In this document: piece after piece, positions 14,941-22,491 of the stretch
Layout: each line of letters starts with the position of its first letter
Position numbering within the stretch: position 1 is the stretch's first letter
NCBI RefSeq assembly: GCF_900177295.1
Contig: NZ_FWZX01000048.1
Location: 1-33,880, forward strand
Reading direction: 5' to 3'
Length of the DNA stretch: 33,880 bases
Source of the DNA: Tistlia consotensis USBA 355
GTDB lineage: Bacteria; Pseudomonadota; Alphaproteobacteria; Kiloniellales; DSM-21159
Position numbers and translations under genes: made by a program
Notes under the pieces: model-generated
What the model was told of the DNA's origin: nothing
The model's database searches: none
What the model saw: the letters and a program-made list of their open reading frames with translations, nothing else

Positions 14941-15319
14941 TCAGACCTGGACGCCCGAGCGCCTCGACCTGCTGCGCAAGCGCTGGCTCGAGGGGCGGAG
15001 CTGCAGCGCGATCGCGGGTGAGCTAGGCGTCACCAAGAACGCCGTCGTCGGCAAGGCGCACCGCCTGAAGCTGCCGGCGTGGAAGGACCCGATCGTCCGC
15101 GGCATGCCGCCGAAGCCCAAGCGCGGGCTTCCGGTGCTCTACGTCCCTCCGGTCGAGCCCGGGCCCGAGCCGGTCGAGCTGTTCCCGCGCGAGCGCGAGC
15201 CCCGGACCTGCCAGTGGCCGTTCGCCGGCGGCTGCGACGCCCCGCGCGAGCACCGCCGGCCCTACTGCACCAGGCACTGCTGCTTGGCCTACGTCGGACG
15301 GACCGGGAGGGCCGCCTAG
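14933..15319 (+). CDS. gcrA: GcrA family cell-cycle regulator (phage-encoded)
   Basis: The N-terminus WTPERLDLLRKRWLEGRSCS then GELGVTKNAVVGKAHRLKL is the GcrA DNA-binding domain. The C-terminus has the GcrA cysteine motif: C93 (CQWPF), C101, C112 and H115/C116 (PYCTRHC). In Caulobacter, GcrA binds sigma70-RNA polymerase and activates promoters that carry CcrM-methylated GANTC sites. The linker here is short and proline-rich, and the total of 128 aa is below the roughly 170 of chromosomal GcrA. A phage copy could redirect host cell-cycle transcription. It overlaps the upstream gene by 8 bp. Confidence 0.88.
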   Translation: MTDQTWTPERLDLLRKRWLEGRSCSAIAGELGVTKNAVVGKAHRLKLPAWKDPIVRGMPPKPKRGLPVLYVPPVEPGPEPVELFPREREPRTCQWPFAGGCDAPREHRRPYCTRHCCLAYVGRTGRAA

Positions 15320-16330
15320 ATGGCCGATCGCAGCAAGATCGAGTGGACCGATGCGACCTGGAACCCCGTCGTCGGCTGCAAGGTCCACGGGCCCGGCTGC
15401 CAGCGCTGCTACGCCATGCGCCTCGCCGGCACCAGGATGAAGGACCACCCGACCCGCCGGGGCCTAACCGTGCCGAGCAAGTCGGGCCCGATCTGGAACG
15501 GCGAGGTCCGCTTCAACGAGGCCGAGCTGGTCAAGCCGCTGCACTGGCGTCGGCCGCGGCTGATCTTCGCCGTCGCTCACGGCGACCTCTGGTACGAGGC
15601 CGTGCCGACCGCCTGGATCGACCGGGTCATGGCCGTCGCGGCGCTCAGCCCGCAGCACGTTTTCCAGTTCCTGACCAAGCGCAGCGAGCGCCAGACGGCC
15701 TATCTGGCCGATCCCGAGACGCCCGAGCGCGTCTGGGCCGCCGCGGGCGAGCTCTCCGACCCGCTTCGCGCCCTCGCGGCCCAGGGCGCGACCTGGGGCG
15801 GCGACATGCCCTGGCCATTGCGCAATGCCTGGATCGGGGTCAGCGTCGAGGATCAGGTCCGCGCCGATCGCCGCAGGGAGCACCTGCGCGCGATCGCCAA
15901 GCTCGGCTGGGCGACCTGGGTCAGCTACGAGCCGGCGCTCGGCCTCGTCGACTGGAGCGGCTGGGAGTTCATCCGCTGGATGGTCAGCGGCGGCGAGTCG
16001 GGGCCCGATTCCCGGCCGAGCCATCCCGACTGGCACCGCGCGACCTGGTCGTGGTGCGACGACAATGCCATCGCCTATCTGTTCAAGCAGTGGGGCGACT
16101 GGGCACCGGTCGGGCGATTCGACTGCGACCGATCGGCAGTCGCTGCCTATCGCGGCGAGATCCTGACCCTCGTCATGTCGGGGTGCGAGACCAAGCTCTG
16201 CTTCCCCACGCTCGAGGACGAGGTGATGGGTCCGACACTGATGCTCGAGCGGATCGGCAAGCGCGCCGCCGGCCGCCTCCTCGATGGCCGCGAGCACAAC
16301 GGCATGCCCTTCTTCCGGAAGGCCGCGTGA
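15320..16330 (+). CDS. DUF5131 (phage Gp37/Gp68) family protein
   Basis: The N-terminus IEWTDATWNPVVGCKVHGPG with C20, C27 and C30 (C-x6-C-x2-C, ending CYAM), then VFQFLTKRSERQ, NAWIGVSVEDQ and WMVSGGESGPDSRP are hallmarks of the Gp37/Gp68 (DUF5131) family. The three-cysteine cluster suggests a metal or Fe-S site, but the reaction is not known to me. The family occurs in many phages and some mobile elements. At 336 aa it looks full length. It starts right after the gcrA stop and its stop overlaps the next gene (TGATG). Confidence 0.85.
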   Translation: MADRSKIEWTDATWNPVVGCKVHGPGCQRCYAMRLAGTRMKDHPTRRGLTVPSKSGPIWNGEVRFNEAELVKPLHWRRPRLIFAVAHGDLWYEAVPTAWIDRVMAVAALSPQHVFQFLTKRSERQTAYLADPETPERVWAAAGELSDPLRALAAQGATWGGDMPWPLRNAWIGVSVEDQVRADRRREHLRAIAKLGWATWVSYEPALGLVDWSGWEFIRWMVSGGESGPDSRPSHPDWHRATWSWCDDNAIAYLFKQWGDWAPVGRFDCDRSAVAAYRGEILTLVMSGCETKLCFPTLEDEVMGPTLMLERIGKRAAGRLLDGREHNGMPFFRKAA

Positions 16331-17028
16331 TGGCCGAACTCGAGGCGATCAAGGCGACGATCCGCAAGCTCCGCGAGCGCACGGTCTCGCGCGGCTGCTC
16401 CGAAGCCGCGGCGGCGACGGCGCTGGGCAAGGTGGCCGAGCTGATGCGCCGCAACGGGCTCGACGAGCTCGACCTGGAGATGGCCGAGGTAGTCTGCGCG
16501 CGGCCGGCGCCGCTCAAGGCCCACATACGCGACCGGCTGATCGGCATGGTCGCCCTTTGCACCAACACGGTGGCGACGAAGGACTGCGGCCGCGGCACCG
16601 TCACCTTCAGCGGGCCGGCGCACCTGGCGGAGATCGCGGCCTACACGCGCGACATGCTGGAGGCGGGGATCGACCGCGAGGTCAGGCTGTTCCGGCGCTC
16701 GACCGCCTACAAGCGCAAGCGGACGCAGCGGGCCAAGGCGCGGGCCACCAAGGCCTTCGTCGAGGGCATGGTGCTGGTGCTGAGCCGGCGCCTCTGGGCC
16801 GCCTTCGAGGGCCAGCAGAACGACGCGATCGCCGAGCGCTCGCGCGCCTGGCGGGACAGGCGGCACCCGAACCTCACCAAGGCCGGCGCGCCGAAGCCGA
16901 CCCGCGATCCGCGGGCCACGTCCTGGGGCGCTGCCGCGGCCGCCGGCGTCGAGCTCGCTGCCGGCGTCGGCGCCGATCGGCGCGACGGCGCGCTCGGCGC
17001 ACCGCAACGGTTGCTCGGGAGGCGGTGA
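16330..17028 (+). CDS. DUF2786-like phage protein
   Basis: The first 50 residues (LEAIKATIRKLRERTVSRGC, EAAAATALGKVAELMRRNGL) match the DUF2786 pattern of an amphipathic helical repeat. The centre (IGMVALCTNTVATKDCGRGT...FSGPAHLAEIAAYTRDML) and the basic C-terminal half follow as in other phage members. The function is unknown. ATG at 16330 overlaps the DUF5131 stop. The C-terminal tail is alanine/glycine-rich and poorly constrained. Confidence 0.7.
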   Translation: MAELEAIKATIRKLRERTVSRGCSEAAAATALGKVAELMRRNGLDELDLEMAEVVCARPAPLKAHIRDRLIGMVALCTNTVATKDCGRGTVTFSGPAHLAEIAAYTRDMLEAGIDREVRLFRRSTAYKRKRTQRAKARATKAFVEGMVLVLSRRLWAAFEGQQNDAIAERSRAWRDRRHPNLTKAGAPKPTRDPRATSWGAAAAAGVELAAGVGADRRDGALGAPQRLLGRR

Positions 17029-17654
17029 TGGCGCGCCGCACACGGCAGCCGACACAGCTCGACATAGAGCGGGAAGCGGCGATCGGCTCCGCTCGCGAGG
17101 CGGCGGCCGAGATCGGACACGAGCTGGTGCCCTGCCCCGTGGGGCCTGACGACGGCGAGAGGCTGAGGTTTCGCTGCCGCCTGTGTGGCAGACACTTCTG
17201 GTTGACCAAGGCGACCTGGAAGCGAAGCGGCCTCGCCTTCAGCGAGGCCTGCGCGGTACGGCCGATCATCGAGCGGCACAAGCGCGACTGCAGGGTCGGC
17301 AGCGATGTGCCCGGCTCGCGCTGGAGCGGCTACTGGAACCCGGAAACCGGCGACGTCGACCTGCTCATACTGCATGCCGGTCCCTGGCGACGATACTGGC
17401 ACATCGTCGGCGGGCCGCACCCGAACGGGGTCTACATCCCGGGTCGCTTCTACAAGCTGCTCTGCCACTACATCGGCCTCGATCAGGTCGACTTCGCCGC
17501 TAGCGACAGCGTGGCGGAGCTCGTCCAGCTCGCCGAGGACTGGGAGGATGCGCTCGCGCACGAGCTCGCGAAGCCGCGGATCGTGCTGCCCGCGCCGTTG
17601 CCGGTCGACCCCAACGCCGACTTGCCGCTGTTCGCGGAGGTCGCCGGCCGGTGA
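17028..17654 (+). CDS. phage protein with putative zinc-finger (208 aa), function unknown
   Basis: C50 and C53 in FRCRLCGRHF, together with downstream Cys/His (FSEAC, IIERHKRDC), could form a zinc site. The C-terminal half contains aromatic-rich sequence (GPWRRYWHIVGGPHPNGVYI) and a helical acidic stretch. I do not recognise a family. The ATG overlaps the previous stop (TGATG) and its stop overlaps the Mor gene start (GTGA), so it belongs to the same translationally coupled chain. Confidence 0.65.
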   Translation: MARRTRQPTQLDIEREAAIGSAREAAAEIGHELVPCPVGPDDGERLRFRCRLCGRHFWLTKATWKRSGLAFSEACAVRPIIERHKRDCRVGSDVPGSRWSGYWNPETGDVDLLILHAGPWRRYWHIVGGPHPNGVYIPGRFYKLLCHYIGLDQVDFAASDSVAELVQLAEDWEDALAHELAKPRIVLPAPLPVDPNADLPLFAEVAGR

Positions 17655-18055
17655 CCGTCGACTTCCACCAGATCCTGCCGGCCGAGCTGGCCGACGTCGC
17701 GAAGGCCGCGGGCCTCGAGGCGGCGTTGAAGCTGCGCAAGGAGCTGGGCGGAACGATCGTGCACGTGCCGGCGCGACCGCGCGGCAAGGAGCTGCTGGTC
17801 CGCACGGTCGGCCTCGAGGCGGCCCGCAAGATCGCCGAGGCCTTCCCGCGCTCGGGCGAGATCCGCGTCCCCATGGGCAAGCGCCTGCAGCCGGCGCTGA
17901 TCGCCCACCTGCTGGCCGAGGGCCGGCCGGTCCAGGAAGTCGCCCGCCTGGTCGGCTGCCACGCCGAATCGGTACGGCGGATCAAGAACGGCCGCGTCGA
18001 CTCCCGGCAGGCCGACCTGTTCGACGAGGAGCGTCGGCCTAGCGGCGCCAGCTGA
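17651..18055 (+). CDS. mor: Mor/C-type transcription activator
   Basis: The 134-residue protein has the Mor family order: a dimerisation part (AAGLEAALKLRKELGGTIVH, then VPARPRGKELLVRTVGLEAA), a short strand and basic loop (SGEIRVPMGKR), and a C-terminal helix-turn-helix (LLAEGRPVQEVARLVGCHAE then SVRRIKNG). In Mu, Mor activates the middle promoter and its relative C the late promoters. Only one member is visible here, at the end of the early run directly before the late genes, so it probably does C's job. The GTG start overlaps the upstream stop. Confidence 0.88.
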   Translation: MTVDFHQILPAELADVAKAAGLEAALKLRKELGGTIVHVPARPRGKELLVRTVGLEAARKIAEAFPRSGEIRVPMGKRLQPALIAHLLAEGRPVQEVARLVGCHAESVRRIKNGRVDSRQADLFDEERRPSGAS

Positions 18056-18269
18056 GCTTGAATTCCTGGTCGAACCAGAACTCAACGTCGTAGTCGATCG
18101 ACAAGGATGTCCGGAACCTTAGGACCTGCGGATATCTCTGGCGGAGCCAGGTGATGAACTGCGCGGGGCTCAGCTCTCCAGCCGGTACATGGTCTTGGCC
18201 GGTCTCGCGCCGCCAGTCGTGGCAAAGGGAGCGAATGTGGCTCTCCGCCTCAGCCTTCTTCATGGCCAT
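18039..18269 (-). CDS. small protein of unknown function (76 aa), convergent with mor
   Basis: It begins MAMKKAEAESHIRSLCHDWR and ends with FRTSLSIDYDVEFWFDQEFK followed by a basic tail. No family is recognised. GGAG lies about 5 nt before the ATG at 18269, inside the upstream gene, which it overlaps by 20 bp. Its last 17 bp overlap the 3' end of mor on the other strand. It probably forms a two-gene unit with the 93-aa gene. Confidence 0.65.
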   Translation of the reverse strand: MAMKKAEAESHIRSLCHDWRRETGQDHVPAGELSPAQFITWLRQRYPQVLRFRTSLSIDYDVEFWFDQEFKLSWRR

Positions 18270-18531
18270 CCAGCTCCAGCATTGCCACGTAGTGCCGGCC
18301 CGTGCCGACCGTCATCAGCCCGAACTTCTTGCCGCCGGGCGGGATCAGCTCGAAATGAGCGGCCTGCTTCGAGGGCAGCAGGCTGTCGAGCACCTCGTCG
18401 TCGGTCAGGTGGCGCGCCGCCAGGCAGCGCAGCAGTCCCGCGATGTCCTCCTTCGACATCTCTGCTTCGTCGAAGCTCCTCATCCACTGCGGTTCGTCGC
18501 CGCCATATGCCTTGATCGTCCAGGTCGCCAT
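18250..18531 (-). CDS. small protein of unknown function (93 aa), first of an antisense pair
   Basis: It begins MATWTIKAYGGDEPQWMRSF, followed by an acidic helical part (EAEMSKEDIAGLLRCLAARH) and a C-terminal beta-like part (KFGLMTVGTGRHYVAMLELD). No family is recognised. A clear SD (AGAGGAG) lies directly upstream of the ATG. It is transcribed away from the late genes, so the gap 18532-18764 must hold divergent signals. Minus-strand genes at this point would be expressed separately from the lytic genes, possibly in the lysogen. Confidence 0.65.
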   Translation of the reverse strand: MATWTIKAYGGDEPQWMRSFDEAEMSKEDIAGLLRCLAARHLTDDEVLDSLLPSKQAAHFELIPPGGKKFGLMTVGTGRHYVAMLELDGHEEG

Positions 18532-18558
18532 CGCTCCTCTCCCTTGCTGCATCGATGA

Positions 18559-18575
18559 CCCCCGAGAATCGGGGG
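18559..18575. promoter_or_regulatory. perfect hairpin in the divergent gap
   Basis: CCCCCGA (18559-18565) and TCGGGGG (18569-18575) form a perfect 7-bp stem with a GAA loop. No T-run follows on either strand, so its role as a terminator is doubtful; it may be a leader structure for the minus-strand pair. Confidence 0.4.
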
Positions 18576-18584
18576 ACGGGGTTT

Positions 18585-18609
18585 GTGCGAATGCAACCCC
18601 CTTTCGCAC
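18585..18609. promoter_or_regulatory. candidate activator-binding dyad upstream of the late genes
   Basis: GTGCGAA (18585-18591) and TTCGCAC (18603-18609) are perfect inverted 7-mers separated by 11 bp. Mor/C proteins bind spaced dyads upstream of weak -35 regions, so this is a plausible target of the Mor-family protein encoded just to the left. Confidence 0.4.
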
Positions 18610-18680
18610 GCGATTGACGCAGCACCGGCCGGCACTCCACACTCGCCGCCTTCCCGCCTTCGACTGCCCTCCGAACGCCA

Positions 18681-18700
18681 TCCCACGCCCGTGGGAAGGG
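18681..18700. promoter_or_regulatory. palindrome shared by both late gaps (copy 1)
   Basis: TCCCAC-N4-GTGGGAAGGG at 18681-18700 ends 65 bp before the first lysis gene. A closely similar palindrome lies 79 bp before the protease gene (25627-25652). The gap 18532-18764 contains no gene I can support. Confidence 0.45.
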
Positions 18701-18764
18701 CCGCCGCGCCCGCTGGAGAGCACCCTGCCACCTCGGCTTGCAACCCGAGACGGCGAGGCGGGCA

Positions 18765-19310
18765 GTGACCTCTCGAGCACTCATCCAGTCCTTTGATCAG
18801 CGCGTGGTCGTCCCGACCCTCGCCGTTTTGGGCTCCATCGACGACCGGCTGTCGAGGCTCCCGGCCCGGCAGCTCCTGGTCATGACCGCCGTACGCGAGG
18901 GCGACGGCCTGCGGGCCGTCCAGCAGTACGGCGGCGGCCCGGCGCGCTCGCTCTTCGGCCTCGAGCCCAACACGGTACACAGCCTGCTCGACCGCGAGAT
19001 CCGCAGCGACTGGGTCGCCAAGATCCTCGCGCGCCTGATCCTGCACCCGCCCTTCGACCTGACGCCGGCCGGTTCCGACGCCCTGCTCGAGCACCTGACC
19101 TGGAACCCCTGGCTGGCCTGCGCGGTCGCCCGGCTGAAGTACTGGACCGTGCCGAAGGCGCTGCCGGCGGCCGGTGCCTGGCGCGACCTCGCGGCCTACT
19201 GGAAGCAGTGGTTCAACACCGCGGCCGGCGCCGGCACGGTCGAGAAGTTCCTGGCGAGCAACGCCGCGACGATCGAGTACTTCGAGTTCATCAGGCGGGG
19301 GCAGGCCTGA
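18765..19310 (+). CDS. endolysin-like (lysozyme/transglycosylase-fold) protein
   Basis: The segment LPARQLLVMTAVREGDGLRA, with Glu45 in VREGDG, then QYGGGPARSLFGLEPNTVHS matches the pattern ES.L...GGGPA.G..QmEP seen in phage peptidoglycan hydrolases of the lysozyme-like superfamily. Glu45 is the presumed catalytic acid. It would cut the cell wall at lysis. No signal peptide is evident, so it depends on the holin. GTG at 18765 has a GAGGCGGG upstream; a TTG at 18738 is in frame but lacks support. The stop overlaps the holin ATG. Confidence 0.65.
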   Translation: MTSRALIQSFDQRVVVPTLAVLGSIDDRLSRLPARQLLVMTAVREGDGLRAVQQYGGGPARSLFGLEPNTVHSLLDREIRSDWVAKILARLILHPPFDLTPAGSDALLEHLTWNPWLACAVARLKYWTVPKALPAAGAWRDLAAYWKQWFNTAAGAGTVEKFLASNAATIEYFEFIRRGQA

Positions 19311-19903
19311 TGTTCCCGCTGTTGCTGTCGCTCGCCGGCGCCGCGTTGCCCGCGATCAAGGATCTCCTCGAGGGCGACCAGCCGCTCGGCACGCGCGTCG
19401 TCGACGCGGCAGCCGGCATCGCCAGCGGCCTGACCGGCGAGCACGATCCGGAGAAGGCGGCCGCCGCGATCCAGGCGGACCCGGCGCTCTTCGCCCGCTT
19501 CCAGGAGACCCTGACCCAACGGGCGCTCGGTCTCGCCGCCGAGGAGACCAAGCGCCTCGCCGAGCGCGAGGCCTCCTGGCGCGCGATGACCGGCAGCGAG
19601 GACGCCTACGTGCGCCGCGCCCGGCCGACGATCATCTACGCCCTGGTCGCGATCGGCCTGGCGGCCGCGGCGACCGCCCTGCTGATCTGCTGGCGCGAGC
19701 CGGTGCTGCTGCCCGACACCATCGCCGCCCTGCAGTGGGTCGTCTACGCGCTCGCCGGCGTCGGCGGCCTCTACGTCGTCAAGCGCTCCGACGACAAGGC
19801 GGGCGACCGCGCCGCGGCCGCCGGCGACGCGCCGCCCGTCGGCTCCTTCCAGCGCCTCGGCGGCGCGCTGCAGGCCATGATCGCGAAGAAGGGAACGGAC
19901 TGA
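19310..19903 (+). CDS. holin of the 3-TM (GTA holin-like) family
   Basis: The 197-residue protein has a short hydrophobic N-terminus (MFPLLLSLAGAALPAI) and two strong membrane segments (TIIYALVAIGLAAAATALLI at about 107-128 and QWVVYALAGVGGLYVV at about 142-157). The soluble stretch EREASWRAMTGSEDAYVRRA before the second segment matches the 3-TM holins linked to gene-transfer-agent release. It should open the inner membrane to let the endolysin reach the wall. The ATG overlaps the endolysin stop (TGATG), forming a lysis cassette. Confidence 0.72.
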   Translation: MFPLLLSLAGAALPAIKDLLEGDQPLGTRVVDAAAGIASGLTGEHDPEKAAAAIQADPALFARFQETLTQRALGLAAEETKRLAEREASWRAMTGSEDAYVRRARPTIIYALVAIGLAAAATALLICWREPVLLPDTIAALQWVVYALAGVGGLYVVKRSDDKAGDRAAAAGDAPPVGSFQRLGGALQAMIAKKGTD

Positions 19904-20232
19904 TGCAGGCTGGCGCGATCGACTGGGGGAGCGTCGGCCAATGGGCGGCGGTGCTGGTGGGGGTCGCGATCTCGATCGCCAGCTATCTACGCGCCGGCGC
20001 CCGGGAGGACGCCAAGACCGTCACCGATCTGACCACCCGCGTGCAGGCGGTCGAGTTCCAGCTGCGCGGCGTCCCGACCACCGAGGCGGTCCATCACCTG
20101 GCTATCGCGATCGAGGCTCTGGGCGGCGACGTGAAGGCGCTGACACAGAGAGTCACGGGCCTCGACGACATCGTCGAGCGGGTCGATCGCGTCGTCACCC
20201 GGCAGGAAGACTACCTGCGCGGCAACAAGTGA
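19903..20232 (+). CDS. DUF2730 family protein (Mu gp25-like)
   Basis: An N-terminal membrane segment (WAAVLVGVAISIASYLRAGA) is followed by a coiled-coil-like tail (KTVTDLTTRVQAVEFQLRGV then DIVERVDRVVTRQEDYL). This is the layout of DUF2730/Mu gp25, located between the lysis and packaging genes in Mu-like phages. It may act as a spanin-like or lysis accessory protein, which is inference. ATG overlaps the holin stop. Confidence 0.75.
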   Translation: MQAGAIDWGSVGQWAAVLVGVAISIASYLRAGAREDAKTVTDLTTRVQAVEFQLRGVPTTEAVHHLAIAIEALGGDVKALTQRVTGLDDIVERVDRVVTRQEDYLRGNK

Positions 20233-20239
20233 GGGGGCG

Positions 20240-20536
20240 ATGAGCTACCAGGACGACGTGGGCGAGCACATCCGCCTGGCGATCCTCCGGATCCTCGAGG
20301 GCGCGCCCGGCTACGCGGCCAACGATTCGGTGCTGCACGACAAGCTGCCGAGGCTCGCCCTCAGCTGCAGCCGCGCGCAGGTGCGCACGCATCTGGCCTG
20401 GCTGCGCGACCAGGGCCTGCTGGCCCTCGAGGAGGTCGCGCCCGGGCTCTTCGTCGCGACGCTGGCCGAGGCCGGCGCCGACGTCGCCAAGGGTCTGACC
20501 ACCGTTCCCGGCGTCAAGCGCCCCTCGGCTCGGTAG
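20240..20536 (+). CDS. Mu gp26-like (VpaChn25_0724 family) winged-helix protein
   Basis: The sequence HIRLAILRILEGAPGYAAND then LALSCSRAQVRTHLAWLRDQ and GLLALEEVAPGLFVATL has the winged-helix order of the gp26-like phage family. It sits in the same place as Mu gp26, between gp25- and gp27-like genes. The function is unknown; a packaging or late regulatory role has been suggested by position only. Confidence 0.78.
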   Translation: MSYQDDVGEHIRLAILRILEGAPGYAANDSVLHDKLPRLALSCSRAQVRTHLAWLRDQGLLALEEVAPGLFVATLAEAGADVAKGLTTVPGVKRPSAR

Positions 20537-20543
20537 GGCGGCC

Positions 20544-21107
20544 ATGGGCGGCCGGTCCTTCGACAAGAAGCTGCCGACCAACGTCCGCGACCGTATCGCG
20601 GCCTACGTGCGCGAGAACTCGCCCACGGTCGACGAGTTGTACGACTGGCTGGACGAGCTGCTGAGCCCGCGCGGCATCTCGACCTCGCGCAGCGCCGCCC
20701 ACCGCTATCTGCAGCGCTATGGCGACCTGGCCAAGGACATGGAGCGCGAGCGCGCCGTCGCCGAGGCCCTGGTCGGCGCCTTCGGCGAGGAGCCCGACAG
20801 CAAGGTCGCGCGGGCGAACATCGAGCTGATGCACGCCATCATCTCCAAGACGACGCGCGACCCCGAGACCGGCGGCCTGGTGAAGCTGGAGCCTCAGGAG
20901 GCGATGTTCCTCGCGAGCGCCCTGCAGAAGCTGGAGAGCGCGTCGAAGACCAACGTCGAGCGCGTCGCGAAGATCCGCGAGCAGGTCATCGAGGAGGTCG
21001 TCAAGAAGGCGATCGAGGCGGCGAAGAAGGGCGCCGCCAAGGCCGGCGTCACGCTCGGCAAGGACGCGCTGGAGCAGATCCGCAGCGAGCTCGGCCTGAT
21101 CCGGTAG
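20544..21107 (+). CDS. DUF3486 family protein (Mu gp27-like, small terminase)
   Basis: KLPTNVRDRIAAYVRENSPT and RGISTSRSAAHRYLQRYGDL form the N-terminal HTH-like part of the DUF3486/gp27 family. A helical oligomerisation segment and a basic C-terminus (VVKKAIEAAKKGAAKAGVTL) follow. In Mu-like phages it is thought to recognise the pac site and guide the large terminase. At 187 aa it has the expected length. The large subunit follows 8 bp downstream. Confidence 0.85.
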   Translation: MGGRSFDKKLPTNVRDRIAAYVRENSPTVDELYDWLDELLSPRGISTSRSAAHRYLQRYGDLAKDMERERAVAEALVGAFGEEPDSKVARANIELMHAIISKTTRDPETGGLVKLEPQEAMFLASALQKLESASKTNVERVAKIREQVIEEVVKKAIEAAKKGAAKAGVTLGKDALEQIRSELGLIR

Positions 21108-21115
21108 GGCGGCCC

Positions 21116-22480
21116 ATGACCTCGATCCGTGACATCGCGCTCTACGGCTACCAGCGCCGCTGGATCGCCGACCGGTCGCGCTTCAAGATCGGCATGTGGT
21201 CGCGCCAGGTCGGCAAGACCTTCTCGACCACGCTGGAGATGGCCGATGACATGGCCGGCGGCGTCGTCGAGGCCCGGCCGGCGAAGTGGCTGATGCTGTC
21301 GCGCGGCGAGCGCCAGTCCAAGGAGAACCTTCGCCAGCTGATCGCGCACATCAAGGGTTACGACGTCGCCTTCCGGGAGCTGGAGGCCGACGTCTCGTTC
21401 GGCGACGAGGTCTACAAGAGCTACGAGGTCCGGATCGCCGACGACATCTGGTGCCTGGCGCTGCCGGCCAGCCCCGACACCGCCCGCGGCTATTCCGCGA
21501 ACGTCTATCTGGACGAGTTCGCCATCCACAAGGACAGCCGCGAGATCTGGGGCGCCCTGTTCCCGGTGACCTCGGCCGGCTTCAAGCTGCGCATCACCTC
21601 GACCGCGAAGGGCAAGGCCAACAAGTTCCACGAGCTGATGACCTCGGCCGACGGCCGCTGGTCCCGCCACACCGTGACAATCCACGACGCCGTCAGGGAC
21701 GGGCTGCCGCGCGATGTCGACGAGATGCGCGAGGGCCTGGCCGACGAGGATCTCTGGGCGCAGGAGTACGAGTGCCAGTGGCTCGACGAGGCCAGCGCCT
21801 GGCTGCCCTACGACCTGATCACGGCCGTCGAGGACGAGAAGGCCGGACGGCCGGAGCTGTACCAGGGCGGTCCCTGCTACCTCGGCAACGACATCGCCGC
21901 GCGCAACGACCTCTGGGTCACCTGGGTCCTCGAGGAGGTCGGCGACGTGCTCTGGACCCGCGAGGTCCGGATCCTCAAGCGGGCCAAGTTCGCCGAGCAC
22001 GACGCCGTGATGGACGAGCTGTTCGGGCGCTACCGCGTCGCCCGGCTGTCCATGGACCAGACCGGCATGGGCGAGAAGCCCGTCGAGGACGCCAAGCGCC
22101 GCTATGGCGAGTCCCGCGTCGAGGGCGTGCTGTTCACCCCAGGCAACAAGCTGGTCCTGGCGACCGCCGGCAAGCAGGCCTTCGAGGATCGCCGCATCCG
22201 CATTCCGGCGGGCGACATCCGCCTGCGCGCCGACCTGCACAAGCTCAAGAAGATCCTCGGCCCGACCGGCACGCCCCGCTTCGTTGCCGACTCCGACGCC
22301 GGCGGCCACGCCGACCGCGCCTGGTCCTGCTTCCTGGCGGTCAACGGCGCGACCGACAACGTGCCGTCCTACGCCTACGACAGCGCGCCGCCGAAGAGCG
22401 ACCCGCGCTTCCACGAGCGTGCGCCCGAGGACGACGAGCCCGCCGGCCTGCGCCGCAGCTTCGGGCGCGGCGCCTACTGA
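21116..22480 (+). CDS. terminase large subunit (Mu gp28-like)
   Basis: This is the DNA-packaging motor. Walker A is SRQVGKT at residues 29-35 and Walker B is VYLDE at 130-134. The C-terminal RNase H-like nuclease domain carries acidic residues at GNDIAA (Asp259), LSMDQTGMG and DSDAGGHAD. The length of 454 aa is shorter than Mu gp28 (about 550) but complete by motifs. It lies between the small terminase and portal genes, the standard order. Confidence 0.93.
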   Translation: MTSIRDIALYGYQRRWIADRSRFKIGMWSRQVGKTFSTTLEMADDMAGGVVEARPAKWLMLSRGERQSKENLRQLIAHIKGYDVAFRELEADVSFGDEVYKSYEVRIADDIWCLALPASPDTARGYSANVYLDEFAIHKDSREIWGALFPVTSAGFKLRITSTAKGKANKFHELMTSADGRWSRHTVTIHDAVRDGLPRDVDEMREGLADEDLWAQEYECQWLDEASAWLPYDLITAVEDEKAGRPELYQGGPCYLGNDIAARNDLWVTWVLEEVGDVLWTREVRILKRAKFAEHDAVMDELFGRYRVARLSMDQTGMGEKPVEDAKRRYGESRVEGVLFTPGNKLVLATAGKQAFEDRRIRIPAGDIRLRADLHKLKKILGPTGTPRFVADSDAGGHADRAWSCFLAVNGATDNVPSYAYDSAPPKSDPRFHERAPEDDEPAGLRRSFGRGAY

Positions 22481-22491
22481 GGAGCCCAACC

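Noticed and set aside
18559-18575. Rho-independent terminator
   Set aside because: The stem is perfect but no T-run follows on either strand.
20894-22489. 531-codon minus-strand frame opposite the terminase gene
   Set aside because: The plus strand has clear Walker motifs and gene order; the minus frame has no recognisable domain.
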